Notes: generated by a model not told the origin, from the letters alone. A stretch of DNA of 64,000 nt from JAGDZR01 sp049115695 (GCA_049115695.1 JAGDZR010000016.1:19397-83396), one strand, 5' to 3'; positions 7,235 to 16,152 are shown, counted from the stretch's first letter. Program-made: numbers and translations.

Positions 7235-7915
7235 TTAACACACCAACTTATACCCAAAACCACGCACATTCAGGATCTGAACTTCCGGATCAGCGGCTAG
7301 TTTCTTCCTCAGTTTAGTGATGAATACATCCATGCTGCGCGCATTGAAAAAGTCGTCTTCCCCCCAAATCTCATCCAGCATCAGAGCCCTATCCACGAGC
7401 TGATTGGGTTGCAAGGCTAGCTTTTTCAAAACCTGTGCCTCTCGATGAGTCAGCAATTGCTCACTACCATCCATTACCAATTGCTGTTTGGACACCATAA
7501 AAAAGAACTTTCCAATCGCAATCTGATCTTGAGCCGTCTTCCTCTTTTGTCTAGCCATCAATTCGTTGACTCGGACGATCAACTCCTCCATGCTGAACGG
7601 TTTCTTCAAATAGTCATTACCCCCTAGCTCAAACCCATCCACTACATCCTGAGTCTGAGACTTGGCCGTTAGGAATATAATGGGTGTTAGATCATCCTTT
7701 TTTCTGATTTCCTTAGCCAGAGAAAAGCCATCTTTCTTTGGCATCATCACGTCCAGCACCAATACATCAGGCCTTAAACGTTCGTACTGGTGAAGCGCAT
7801 CTTCTCCATTTTCCACCCAGGTCACTTTAAAGTCTCGCGATTCCAGGCTCTCCTTCACAATCAAGCCCAATGAGGACTCATCTTCAGCAAACAGGATATG
7901 TGCCTTAGGATTCAT
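7235..7915 (-). CDS. OmpR/PhoB-family response regulator (RprY-like)
   Basis: A 226-residue two-domain regulator. The receiver domain spans residues ~6-120, with the acidic pair in FAEDES, the phospho-acceptor D55 in VLVLDVMMPKKDGF, and the conserved K in DYLKKPF. The winged-helix DNA-binding domain (~130-226) contains LTHREAQVLKKLA, VDRALMLDEIWGEDDFFNARSMDVFITKLRKKL and ends with RGFGYKLVC. It overlaps the kinase gene by 11 bases and is translated after it. It likely controls the divergent GLPGLI/outer-membrane genes through phased direct repeats at 9406-9443 (inferred). A scrap of its last codons is duplicated at 6937-6961. Confidence 0.93.
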   Translation of the reverse strand: MNPKAHILFAEDESSLGLIVKESLESRDFKVTWVENGEDALHQYERLRPDVLVLDVMMPKKDGFSLAKEIRKKDDLTPIIFLTAKSQTQDVVDGFELGGNDYLKKPFSMEELIVRVNELMARQKRKTAQDQIAIGKFFFMVSKQQLVMDGSEQLLTHREAQVLKKLALQPNQLVDRALMLDEIWGEDDFFNARSMDVFITKLRKKLAADPEVQILNVRGFGYKLVC

Positions 7916-9365
7916 TTGGAAGCGTTATAATGAAACAAGTATTTCCAGGTCTGGAACTTACCACCAAGCTTCCTCCATGCCGTTCAACTCCTTTTTGCGC
8001 TTGAAAAAGACCAATTCCATATCCTTTCACATCGTGCGTATTACCAGTAGGCACACGATAAAATTTTTCGAATATTTTGTCCTGCTGGGACTTATCGATT
8101 CCCACTCCATTATCACAAACTTCAATTTTAACAGACTGTGAACCAGTAGTGAGCGATACTGCTATGCGCTCTCCCCCATATTTTCCTGCATTGTCAAGCA
8201 AGTTGCCAACTACACTCTCCATCACATATTTGTCAATTGATAATGTTAGTGCAACTCCCGTCCAATCAATGATCTTATCTGAAAACCGAACACGATACTT
8301 TTCAATGAGCTCAATCATCCATCCATTGAACTCCACTTCTTCTTTATGTAATTGCCAATCATTACCCTCCATCGTAGCAGTCTCCAGGAGTTGCTCAACC
8401 ATTCCATTTAGTTTACTCAATTGATCACCCGAAATGGACAAATATTTTTCAGTCTTCTGCTGATCACCATCCTGATTGAATTTACTAATCCCCTCTAAAG
8501 CAGTTGAGATAGTGGCAATGGGTGTTTTGAACTCATGCGTGATATTACTGATCAGGTCATTTTTGATCTCGGCCAGTTCCTTTTGATCCTTAATCGTACG
8601 ATAGAGATAATAAAGCACATAGATCAACATACCTGTGATGACCAATGATATCATCAAACCTACCAATCCTCTTTTCAGAATTTGAACAGTTGCATGCTCA
8701 AAACTCAGGACGACCGACATCCCTGGCGGCAAATAAGATGTATTGGCATAAATCACATTGGGTTCCTCAATCTCAAGAGTAGGTGGTTCTGACCCGATTG
8801 AAAAGGTGGTTTGCAAAGTATGATTAATACTTAATTGCTTACGACCCAACTCATCTGAAAGCAACGCTTTGAGTTTAGCGAAATCTACATCATCGCTTTC
8901 AAGAGAAACTACGATTTTGGCTGCAAGGTCTTCTATTTTCAATTCTACACTGTCGTGAAGATTGAAGCGATTGATCTGAGTAAAGCTTCCATCTCTTGAT
9001 TGTCTAACTATTCTTCTCTCTTGACTATCCGAGCTAAATTTTAGCTTCCTGATATTAGTGGACATCACCTTTGAATCGTGAAAGGCGAACACCATGGTGT
9101 CAGGTCTGTCTTGCCATATCATCGTGTCATGCTGAAAGACATGCACGTCGAGTGAATCATCAGAAACCATGGCCATCATGTTCACCTTAGCCAAATCCGC
9201 ATAATACGCCTCTACAGAGTTGTCTAATGCTACCTGTATGTCTCTATGAAATTGAGTCTTGTTCGTCACATAGCTCTGGTAGTTCCAATAGCCTTGTGCC
9301 AGTATCATGATCAAAATAGCGATCACCACAATAATCGATATGGCCTTGAATCGGTCTTTTTTCAC
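7905..9365 (-). CDS. Sensor histidine kinase of the RprX/EnvZ type
   Basis: A 486-residue inner-membrane kinase. Two transmembrane helices (residues ~8-28 and ~235-258) flank a periplasmic sensor region of about 200 residues. The cytoplasmic part has the H-box SNITHEFKTPIATISTALEG (histidine near residue 277), the N-box VVGNLLDNAGKYGGE, the G1 box CDNGVGI, the F-box IFEKFYRVP and the G2 box GYGIGLFQAQ. It phosphorylates the response regulator encoded just downstream with an 11-base overlap. The sensor region is not recognisable as a known ligand domain. Confidence 0.93.
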   Translation of the reverse strand: MKKDRFKAISIIVVIAILIMILAQGYWNYQSYVTNKTQFHRDIQVALDNSVEAYYADLAKVNMMAMVSDDSLDVHVFQHDTMIWQDRPDTMVFAFHDSKVMSTNIRKLKFSSDSQERRIVRQSRDGSFTQINRFNLHDSVELKIEDLAAKIVVSLESDDVDFAKLKALLSDELGRKQLSINHTLQTTFSIGSEPPTLEIEEPNVIYANTSYLPPGMSVVLSFEHATVQILKRGLVGLMISLVITGMLIYVLYYLYRTIKDQKELAEIKNDLISNITHEFKTPIATISTALEGISKFNQDGDQQKTEKYLSISGDQLSKLNGMVEQLLETATMEGNDWQLHKEEVEFNGWMIELIEKYRVRFSDKIIDWTGVALTLSIDKYVMESVVGNLLDNAGKYGGERIAVSLTTGSQSVKIEVCDNGVGIDKSQQDKIFEKFYRVPTGNTHDVKGYGIGLFQAQKGVERHGGSLVVSSRPGNTCFIITLPNES

Positions 9366-9405
9366 TATTCAAAGATAACTCAGCGAACAGCCACCACACC
9401 CATCT

Positions 9406-9443
9406 GTTAACACACGTTAACACTGGATAACATTCTTTACATC
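9406..9443. promoter_or_regulatory. Helically phased direct repeats in the divergent two-component/GLPGLI promoter region
   Basis: GTTAACAC occurs at 9406 and again at 9416; weaker versions GATAACAT (9426) and TTTACAT (9436) continue the 10-base period. OmpR-family regulators bind tandem half-sites spaced by one helical turn, and this lies between the two-component operon and the receptor operon. It is therefore a good candidate for the regulator's own site; no binding evidence exists here. Confidence 0.55.
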
Positions 9444-9488
9444 TCTACCAATATTGTTTTGCTACTTCACAAACACAACATCTGTATC

Positions 9489-10292
9489 ATGAATAAGCAA
9501 ATACAATTCTTTTTGATTTTCCTGTTAGCAGGATTCATTTCGCAGGCACAATTCAGTGGAATTGCCACCTATAAGAGTGCAGCTACGGTCAAAATACGAA
9601 CCAATGAAGAAGTATCCCATGGTGATCAGGCTGCAGTGAAAGCTCAACTAGCCAAAGCCATGCAAAATGACTATTCGCTCGCATTCAACACATATGAATC
9701 CTCATTTAAGCAAATGGAAAAACTGGACAACTCCACAACTGCCCAATCAGGTGGCGTCATGGTTCGCGTCATGGGAGGTGGTGGTGTCATCTATAGAAAC
9801 ACCAAAGAAAACTCAGGGAAGGAAAGTGCAGACCTTTTTGGGAAACCATTTTTGATTGTGGATGAACCTGAAAAACTAAACTGGACAATTGGAACGGAGC
9901 AAAAGCAAATTGGCAAGTACAGTTGTCAAAAAGCTACCTACATGCGGGCTTCCAAAACGATGGAAGTCACGGATGACAATGAACCGGTTGAAGTGATTGA
10001 CAGTATAGAAGTGATTGCCTGGTTCACTCCTGAGATTCCGGTAAACCATGGCCCAGATGAATATTGGGGATTGCCCGGATTAATCATGGAAGTCAACAAT
10101 GGCACTTTCACATTTGTCTGTTCAAAAGTAGTGCTCAACCCGGAGGAAGGTATCACGATAGAGGTGCCTGACGAAGGAAAGGAAATTGACCGAGAATCAT
10201 TCAGAGTTCTTCAGGAAGAAAAGATGCAGGAAATGATGGAGCAATACAGAGGTCGTGAAGGTGGAAACATGACCATAAGAATTGGAGGCTAA
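9489..10292 (+). CDS. GLPGLI family secreted protein
   Basis: ATG 9489 gives a clean signal peptide (MNKQIQFFLIFLLAGFISQA, then QFSG); the longer frame from 9459 would add an implausible leader. The family signature is visible as EYWGLPGLIMEVNNGTFTFVC near residue 190. It is a Bacteroidota-specific periplasmic/outer-membrane-associated family of unknown function, frequently next to a carboxypeptidase-regulatory-domain outer-membrane receptor, as here. The C-terminus is rich in E, M and R. The next gene begins about 22 bases after its stop, so the two are almost certainly co-transcribed and perhaps act in one envelope process sensed by the adjacent two-component system. Confidence 0.88.
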   Translation: MNKQIQFFLIFLLAGFISQAQFSGIATYKSAATVKIRTNEEVSHGDQAAVKAQLAKAMQNDYSLAFNTYESSFKQMEKLDNSTTAQSGGVMVRVMGGGGVIYRNTKENSGKESADLFGKPFLIVDEPEKLNWTIGTEQKQIGKYSCQKATYMRASKTMEVTDDNEPVEVIDSIEVIAWFTPEIPVNHGPDEYWGLPGLIMEVNNGTFTFVCSKVVLNPEEGITIEVPDEGKEIDRESFRVLQEEKMQEMMEQYRGREGGNMTIRIGG

Positions 10293-10314
10293 GCCATCAC
10301 TCAAAATAACGAAT

Positions 10315-12966
10315 ATGCGCATTTATCTCATCCTCTTTCTTAATCTGGTAGCCTTCACGGGGTATGGTCAAAGCCCTGTGAAGTTTACCGGATTTGTAAA
10401 AGACAGCATCGGAAATGCTGTCGAACTCGCCAATGTGGTGGCCATCGATCAAGAAACTGGCGCCTACGCTTCATTTGGTGTCACTGACTATTTAGGTCGA
10501 TTTGTCCTAAAGATTGAAGAAGGCAAAACCTACTCACTGAAAATCACCTTTGTAGGGTTTGAAGACTATCAAGAGAACATAAAAGGTAGACAAAATCTTA
10601 GCAGTCCCGTGACAATCACATTGAAACCCAATCTAACTGAACTTGCAGCACTGGAAATTGTCGATGAATTTCCGGTAATGATCTCAGGTGACACGATTAG
10701 CTATCTGGCGGATGCCTTTACTGATGGAACTGAGCGAAAACTCGAGGATATCCTTGAAGACCTTCCTGGTTTTGAAGTAGATGATGAAGGTGGTGTCAGA
10801 GTGCAGGGAAAACAAGTGGAAAAAATCATGGTAGAAGGCAAGGAGTTCTTCGACGGTGATACTAAACTGGCAACTCAAAACATACCAGCAAATGCAGTAG
10901 ACCGAGTTCAGGTTTTGCGTAATCAGAATGATATTTCTCCGATGAATGGGCTGAACGACAGTGACGATCGCATCGCGCTGAACATTACACTTGAAGAAGG
11001 TAAGAAAAACATGTTATTTGGCGATCTGGAAGCTGGCTATGGTTTAGACAAAAGGTATTTTGGTCATGCCAATCTCTTTTACTACAATCCAAAAACAACG
11101 TTAAACTTCATTGGAGATGCCAACAACGTAGGGCGTCAGTCCTTCACGGCAAACGACTATTTCCGCTTTACTGGTGGCATGCGTAATATGGGACAAAGAT
11201 CCGGCTCAATGATGATTGTCAACCAGAACGATTTAGGGTTCACTCAATTACTCAACAATACAGCTGCCGGCATGACCAATGCCATGAGTGCTGTCAATTT
11301 CAACCACACACCCAATGACACCTGGAAATTGACTGGTTTTGGCATAGGAGCTAAATCAGATTACCTATTGAGCACTACGAGCAATCGGACCTACATCAAT
11401 ACTGACAACTCCACTGAGCATGTTGAGGTAACAGATCATCAAATCAACACCAACCTCCTTGGTAAATTTGGCTTGACCTACACACCATCAGACCAACTAC
11501 ATATTGGCTATGAAATATTTTCCAAATGGGCCCAACAAGAAGGTTCAGAAGAACGAATAACCAACAATCTTGGTAACCAAAATGATATTCTCTCGGCCAC
11601 AGATCAAAGACCTACAAGTGTCACCCATTATTTAGAATCATTCTGGGCACCCGATGAGGTAAATGTCTATTCACTCGAAGGTAGCTATGAAGTAACCATG
11701 GCTGATCCTACCCTTAGCATACAGTCTGACTTGAGCCTGTTCAACAGCATTTTACCATTTGGAACGATGAACCAGGCATTGACTCAATCAAGCAACCAGT
11801 CCAGTCATCAGCAAAGTGCTGTCTTTAACTGGTATCACATCCTCAACAGAACAAATCATGTCAATTTCAATTTTGGAAATCAGTTTACCCAACAACTACT
11901 GACAAGCGAACTTCATCAACCAGCGGGCAATCAGTCTCTGAGCAATAATGTTAATTATACATTAAGCGACTTGTACGCTGGCGTAAGGTATCGGACCAAA
12001 CTGGGAAAGGTAGAATTCGACCCGGCGGTCAATCTTCATCGGTACAGCCTAACAGATTGGCAAGAAAGCAAGTCGAGCACTCAAACCACTTTATTGCTTC
12101 CACAAATGGGAATTGCTTACGAAAAGAGTTCTCACAACATTCGATTGCAATATGCTGCTTCTGCGGCCTTTGCGGATGCACGACGACTTGCCTCCCAAAT
12201 CCAAATCCGCAACTATAACAACGTCTACATTGGCAATAGGGGATTAAATCACAGTCTCTACCACACCTTGGACTTGACCTATATGAGCTTTAGCATGTTC
12301 AGTCACTACAACTTTTTTGCGGGTCTTAACTATCAGCGAAAATATCGCGACATCACCTCATCAGTGAGCTATCAGGGCCTTGAAAGAAGTAGTACACCCA
12401 TTAATGTAAATGCTCCAAATGAGAGCCTAATGATTTTCGGAAGTGGCACCAAGACCTTCAGCAACTTCAAAATTGACACACGCATTCGGGTGATGGAATC
12501 ATCTACTACCAATATGATCAATGACTTTGAAAACCGAAACAACTCCTTTACCCAACAATATGACATTTCAGTTGAAACACGATTATGGAAGACCTGGACT
12601 CTCGAAACCGGTTATCAGATCACATTCAATCAATACGAAGGTGGAAGTTTTGCGAATCAATTCACCAACCATCAACCTTTCATTGAGACCGAATTGAATA
12701 TTGGCAAGTGGCTATCCATCACCGCTGACTACAACTACAACCATTATCAAAGCAGCACCGGATCTAGTCGCTCGACTTATGATTTTCTAAATGCCGCAAT
12801 CTATTTTCAAAAAGACCAGTCGCCATGGCAATTGAGCCTCAAAGGAAACAATCTCCTTAACACAAATAGTATTCGACGAGACAATTTCTCTGAAAGCCTG
12901 ATCAGTACATTTGATTACTTCGTGTTGCCCAGGTATTTCTATGTGTCGCTGAAGTATGATATTTAA
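10315..12966 (+). CDS. TonB-dependent-receptor-like outer-membrane beta-barrel protein with CarboxypepD-regulatory domain
   Basis: ATG 10315 (MRIYLILFLNLVAFTGYGQ) provides a signal peptide; the open frame extends to 10282 without a plausible leader. Residues ~20-110 form a carboxypeptidase-regulatory-like domain (GFVKDSIGNAVELANV, GRFVLKIEEG). This is followed by a plug-like region (LEDILEDLPGFEVDDEGGVR, VQGKQVEKIMVEGKEFFDGD) and a long barrel with alternating aromatic strands to a terminal YVSLKYDI. This is the OMP_b-brl_3 type usually paired with GLPGLI proteins. It lacks a clear SusD partner, so it is not a standard SusCD pair. The substrate is unknown. Confidence 0.87.
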   Translation: MRIYLILFLNLVAFTGYGQSPVKFTGFVKDSIGNAVELANVVAIDQETGAYASFGVTDYLGRFVLKIEEGKTYSLKITFVGFEDYQENIKGRQNLSSPVTITLKPNLTELAALEIVDEFPVMISGDTISYLADAFTDGTERKLEDILEDLPGFEVDDEGGVRVQGKQVEKIMVEGKEFFDGDTKLATQNIPANAVDRVQVLRNQNDISPMNGLNDSDDRIALNITLEEGKKNMLFGDLEAGYGLDKRYFGHANLFYYNPKTTLNFIGDANNVGRQSFTANDYFRFTGGMRNMGQRSGSMMIVNQNDLGFTQLLNNTAAGMTNAMSAVNFNHTPNDTWKLTGFGIGAKSDYLLSTTSNRTYINTDNSTEHVEVTDHQINTNLLGKFGLTYTPSDQLHIGYEIFSKWAQQEGSEERITNNLGNQNDILSATDQRPTSVTHYLESFWAPDEVNVYSLEGSYEVTMADPTLSIQSDLSLFNSILPFGTMNQALTQSSNQSSHQQSAVFNWYHILNRTNHVNFNFGNQFTQQLLTSELHQPAGNQSLSNNVNYTLSDLYAGVRYRTKLGKVEFDPAVNLHRYSLTDWQESKSSTQTTLLLPQMGIAYEKSSHNIRLQYAASAAFADARRLASQIQIRNYNNVYIGNRGLNHSLYHTLDLTYMSFSMFSHYNFFAGLNYQRKYRDITSSVSYQGLERSSTPINVNAPNESLMIFGSGTKTFSNFKIDTRIRVMESSTTNMINDFENRNNSFTQQYDISVETRLWKTWTLETGYQITFNQYEGGSFANQFTNHQPFIETELNIGKWLSITADYNYNHYQSSTGSSRSTYDFLNAAIYFQKDQSPWQLSLKGNNLLNTNSIRRDNFSESLISTFDYFVLPRYFYVSLKYDI

Positions 12967-12984
12967 GGAAATGAAATACATGGA

Positions 12985-13010
12985 GATTGCTTCGCTTCAC
13001 TCGCAATGAC
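12985..13010. repeat. Single short REP-like palindrome
   Basis: The segment opens with GATTGC and closes with GCAATGAC, with ATTGC (12986-12990) and GCAAT (13002-13006) as stem arms around a GC-richer loop. The GATT...AATGAC frame is the same as the second palindrome in the 5.8-7.2 kb arrays, suggesting a related short interspersed element. It lies 18 bases after the receptor gene. Confidence 0.5.
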
Positions 13011-13025
13011 GTCTTAATAGTCATT

Positions 13026-13054
13026 AAAAAGAAGGTCAAAATGGCCTTCTTTTT
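13026..13054 (+). terminator. Rho-independent terminator after the outer-membrane receptor gene
   Basis: Left arm 13026-13038 and right arm 13042-13054 form a 13-bp stem (one G-T pair) with a three-base loop; the distal part is AAAAAGAAGG/CCTTCTTTTT, supplying the U-rich end. It follows the receptor gene by 60 bases and closes the GLPGLI-receptor operon. Confidence 0.8.
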
Positions 13055-13118
13055 GATTTTAAAGCTATTTTAGCAAATGTCGGGTCAATGCCGTGTCTAA
13101 GTCAATCCGATTATCACC

Positions 13119-13931
13119 ATGAGAAAATCCACTTCCGTACAATTGCCTAAAAAGCAAACGAAAATGAAACAGCCGGAACTTGGAATTACCATTCAGTCAC
13201 TAAGACAGGACAAGCAATTGACACAGGAAGAATTGGTTGAGATGTGCAACCTCAATGTTAGAACCTTACAGAGAATAGAAGCTGGAGAGGTCACTCCCCG
13301 CGACTACACCATCAAAGCAATTTTCTCAGCACTGGACTACAAAATGGAAGAAGTAGTTGATTCTATTCAAAAACAAAGCGCTATTGCTACGCTTCAAATC
13401 GCCTGGATCGCTGGAATTATCTATTTTGTTTTAGGAGTAATTGAGGCCATCGTAGATACCGTACGCTTCGACTATGACCTCCCGAATTATTTCCCATTTC
13501 TATACACCACTGTCAAGCTCATCGTCTTGGCGGGTTACATATCGATGATGTTGGGTTTTGTCGAAATAGGCAAAATGTTCAAACATTCGCTCCTTAAAAT
13601 TGGCGCATTTCTAATGCTCGGAGCTATGTGCATCATTGAAATCTATGATATTATCACCATTTTCTCAGGGCTTACTGAAGACGAGTTCCTTTTTGTAAAG
13701 GGGATTGAGTCAGTCGCCTTTGGAGGTACGGATATCATTTTTGGCATTGCATTGTTACAACTGCATCAACTTGGATTGGCATCCAGAGTAGCCGGAGGTT
13801 TTGAGATCGTAGCAGGTATGTTTTTCATTACCTTCATCCTTGCGTTTGTAGGAATGATCATGCTCGTTCCCGCCACAATTCTTGAGGTGGTATTACTTTT
13901 TAAAACATATGATTATCTAAAAAACGAATGA
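13119..13931 (+). CDS. XRE-family regulator with C-terminal membrane segments
   Basis: The N-terminal ~65 residues (after a short basic leader) hold a helix-turn-helix: LGITIQSLRQDKQLTQEELVEMC, then NLNVRTLQRIEAGEVTPRDYTIKAI. From about residue 90 the protein has roughly five hydrophobic helices, so it is a membrane-bound DNA-binding protein. This architecture is common in Bacteroidota, and the signals are unknown. The start at 13119 is ATG; ATG 13164 (MKQPELG) would remove a 15-residue basic extension and is equally possible. It stands alone between a terminator and a convergent gene. Confidence 0.75.
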   Translation: MRKSTSVQLPKKQTKMKQPELGITIQSLRQDKQLTQEELVEMCNLNVRTLQRIEAGEVTPRDYTIKAIFSALDYKMEEVVDSIQKQSAIATLQIAWIAGIIYFVLGVIEAIVDTVRFDYDLPNYFPFLYTTVKLIVLAGYISMMLGFVEIGKMFKHSLLKIGAFLMLGAMCIIEIYDIITIFSGLTEDEFLFVKGIESVAFGGTDIIFGIALLQLHQLGLASRVAGGFEIVAGMFFITFILAFVGMIMLVPATILEVVLLFKTYDYLKNE

Positions 13932-13940
13932 AGAGGGGGT

Positions 13941-14486
13941 TCATGATCTGCGCCTAGCATAATGATCCTGAATTACCTGATCCAGAAACACTTCGGATTT
14001 GACATGATCAAAGCGAAGTGTTTTTGGCAACTCACCAAACAGTGGTGCTCCTCCTCCAAGCAAGATAGGAATTGTTGTTATGATCATTTCGTCAATCAGA
14101 TCTTCCTTTAAGAAACTCTGAATTGTAGTGCCTCCATCGATGTACAATTTTAGAAATTCACGCTGGTGCAGTTGATCAAGCACTTCAGGTATTGAGCCGT
14201 TTACTAATTCTACTTTTCCTTCAAGGTTTTTTGGGATAGTCTTTAAGGTAGTGCTAAGCACAAACACTGGTTTCGTATAGGGCCACTCAATACCAAAACC
14301 CAGGACCACTTCAAACGACTTTCGGCCCATGACAATCCCGTCAATTCGCTCCATCAACGGTGTATAACCCATCTCCACTCCATCCAAACCCGGGATAATA
14401 TCTAACCAAGCCAAGTCATCATTTTTATCAGAAATATACCCATCAATGCTACGTGCGATGAATACGATGTTTTGCTTCTCACTCAT
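13941..14486 (-). CDS. Dihydrofolate reductase-like (RibD C-terminal domain) family protein
   Basis: A single RibD_C/DHFR-fold domain of 181 residues. Visible features are IVFIARSIDGYISDKNDDLAWL (first strand and nucleotide-binding start), DGIVMGRKSFEVVLGF, KPVFVLSTT, KLYIDGGTTIQSFL and ELIDEMIITTIPILLGGGAPLFG-type closing motifs (here EDLIDEMIITTIPILLGGG). These are usually stand-alone NADPH-binding reductases whose true substrates are unknown; the name YyaP/YwjB-type is often applied. It faces the XRE gene convergently and is divergent from a small secreted protein. Confidence 0.87.
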   Translation of the reverse strand: MSEKQNIVFIARSIDGYISDKNDDLAWLDIIPGLDGVEMGYTPLMERIDGIVMGRKSFEVVLGFGIEWPYTKPVFVLSTTLKTIPKNLEGKVELVNGSIPEVLDQLHQREFLKLYIDGGTTIQSFLKEDLIDEMIITTIPILLGGGAPLFGELPKTLRFDHVKSEVFLDQVIQDHYARRRS

Positions 14487-14522
14487 GCGATCAATTTACC
14501 AAGAGCTAAACTTCCACACAAT

Positions 14523-14548
14523 GTTAAACTTCGTTATCCAATGTTAAA
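14523..14548. promoter_or_regulatory. Three GTTA half-sites at 10-bp spacing
   Basis: GTTAAAC (14523), GTTATCC (14533) and GTTAAAA (14543) repeat with exactly one helical turn, in the 103-bp divergent region before the small secreted protein gene. The pattern resembles the 9406-9443 repeats and may be another site for the same OmpR-family regulator. The A/T-rich half-sites make chance possible. Confidence 0.35.
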
Positions 14549-14589
14549 AAACCATTACTCATAACGCACAAGTCCATATCTTTATATTC

Positions 14590-14964
14590 ATGAAAACGCT
14601 CACTGTATTAATTGCTCTTTTGATTTGCTCAGCTAGTAATGCACAGTTTTTTGAAAGGAATAAGTCATTCGAGCTACCTAAGGAGAACATCTTGTTTTCA
14701 CAAGAAGGCCAACTTCTACAACTACCCCCAAAATTAGAATCACCGCCTCCAATTGTAAGAGCAACCAGGCTCTCCAGGTCTTTAAGCGAAGACGAGAAAA
14801 AATCATTGAGAGCGTCACTTCTAGTTGATCACCCAATGGTTAACAGGCCTAAGCATATCCCCTATATACCGAATATGAAAGGTGACCCTGACATCAGACT
14901 TTCGTTGACGATCAAAGATCCGTTAGAAGATCATTTTCCTGATAAAATTCCTGTTAAGAAGTAA
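14590..14964 (+). CDS. Small secreted protein of unknown function
   Basis: A 124-residue protein with a signal peptide (MKTLTVLIALLICSASNA, then QFFE). The mature part is about 106 residues, proline- and charge-rich, with no recognised domain. PKHIPYIPNMKGDPD and a basic lysine end (PVKK) are the only notable segments. It has no cysteines after the signal, so it is not an obvious lipoprotein or redox protein. I do not recognise the family. Phased GTTA repeats lie upstream. Confidence 0.6.
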   Translation: MKTLTVLIALLICSASNAQFFERNKSFELPKENILFSQEGQLLQLPPKLESPPPIVRATRLSRSLSEDEKKSLRASLLVDHPMVNRPKHIPYIPNMKGDPDIRLSLTIKDPLEDHFPDKIPVKK

Positions 14965-15019
14965 TCAGAGAGCGTATCCAAAATCTACTGCCCAGAGAAT
15001 CTTAACGGTTGTTAACACT

Positions 15020-15607
15020 ATGTATGACATTTCTTTTGACAACATCATTCAGTCTATTGTACAAGAATACTGTGAGCTTTCTGATAATGCCATTGCTGAC
15101 TGGCAACATCGATGCTCCCTAAAGGCTATTTCAAAGGGAACAAAACTTACAACTGCAGGAAGTCATTGCGACAAGCTTTGGTACATTGTCAGGGGTGGAG
15201 TAAAAGCCTATTACCTCAAGGATGGAAAATCTATCTCGGATTGGTTTGCTTTCGAAGGAAGTTTCATGTGCGCCATCAATAGTTATTTCCTGGAAATCCC
15301 AAACACCCACTTTATTGAGACTTTGGAGGATTCAGTATTGCTAGAGACCAAAAGAGCAGATATTCTCGAGTTGTGTCAACAACATCACGACTTTGAACAT
15401 CTGGGAAGTGTCAGTGTAACGCGAACCATGCTTCAGCTGCAGCAGCGGATTGTTTCGCTCCAATTCGAAACAGCACAAGAGCGATATCAGCATCTTCTTG
15501 ACAGGTTTCCCGACATTGAGCTAAGAGTTCCTTTGCAAGACATTGCTTCTTTTCTTGGTATTACGCCTGAAACCTTAAGTCGTCTTAGATCCAACGCCAC
15601 TTCTTGA
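15020..15607 (+). CDS. Crp/Fnr-family transcriptional regulator
   Basis: A 195-residue protein with an N-terminal cyclic-nucleotide-binding-type beta-barrel (residues ~25-125: KGTKLTTAGSHCDKLWYIVRGGVKAYYLKDG, ISDWFAFEGSFMCAINSYF) and a C-terminal helix-turn-helix (VPLQDIASFLGITPETLSRLRS). It lacks the Fnr N-terminal cysteine cluster, so it is not an oxygen-sensing FNR. Small Bacteroidota Crp-like regulators of this kind respond to unknown ligands. It probably forms a unit with the small membrane protein immediately downstream, which it may regulate. Confidence 0.85.
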   Translation: MYDISFDNIIQSIVQEYCELSDNAIADWQHRCSLKAISKGTKLTTAGSHCDKLWYIVRGGVKAYYLKDGKSISDWFAFEGSFMCAINSYFLEIPNTHFIETLEDSVLLETKRADILELCQQHHDFEHLGSVSVTRTMLQLQQRIVSLQFETAQERYQHLLDRFPDIELRVPLQDIASFLGITPETLSRLRSNATS

Positions 15608-15664
15608 TATAGATCAAGTTCATTCCGGATGACTGTTCAGATGTTTGCAATAAATACTAATCGC

Positions 15665-16060
15665 ATGAACATCTTTTTACTCTTTGCTAATTTATTGACA
15701 GCAGGTGCCTTCTTTCTGCATACATTCGGTGGGGACAAGGAAATCTTATTGCTACAACCCTTAAAGGAAGACCCGCAACGAAGCTACAAACAAGGTCTCT
15801 GGACCATGAGTCGATGTGGTTGGCACTGGATTTCCTTTGATTTACTATTTATTTCCATTCTACTAGGGTTGATCAACCACACCTCCTATTTCGATGAGAA
15901 GGACACTTTACTCAATATTCTTACCATCTACTGCTTTGGTTATGGCTTGTCCTGGTTGGTTACCATTGCCATATCAAAGCAGTGGTCTAGAAATTATTTA
16001 AAGCTTGGACAGTGGATGTTGCTCTGGACTATTGGGATTTTGATCTATCTGGGTCACTAA
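15665..16060 (+). CDS. Small four-helix membrane protein of unknown function
   Basis: ATG 15665 (MNIFLLFANLLTAGAFFLHT) starts directly at the first membrane helix; ATG 15629 would add 12 residues and lies 21 bases after the regulator's stop. Four hydrophobic segments are visible, with conserved-looking GLWTMSRCGWHWISFDLLF in the second. The protein belongs to no family I can name. Position behind a Crp-like regulator suggests a common transcript. Confidence 0.6.
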   Translation: MNIFLLFANLLTAGAFFLHTFGGDKEILLLQPLKEDPQRSYKQGLWTMSRCGWHWISFDLLFISILLGLINHTSYFDEKDTLLNILTIYCFGYGLSWLVTIAISKQWSRNYLKLGQWMLLWTIGILIYLGH

Positions 16061-16152
16061 GTCGAATTTTCACGCTTTTATTTAGCCTGCCATTACAAAA
16101 TAATGGACCTTAAATACAAATGAATTGAATCACTGATCGATAGATTTGCCCA

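Noticed and set aside
7126..7317. 63-codon plus-strand open frame across the second repeat array
   Set aside because: It runs through REP-like repeat DNA into the antisense of the response-regulator end, and equivalent frames are not kept in the other copies.
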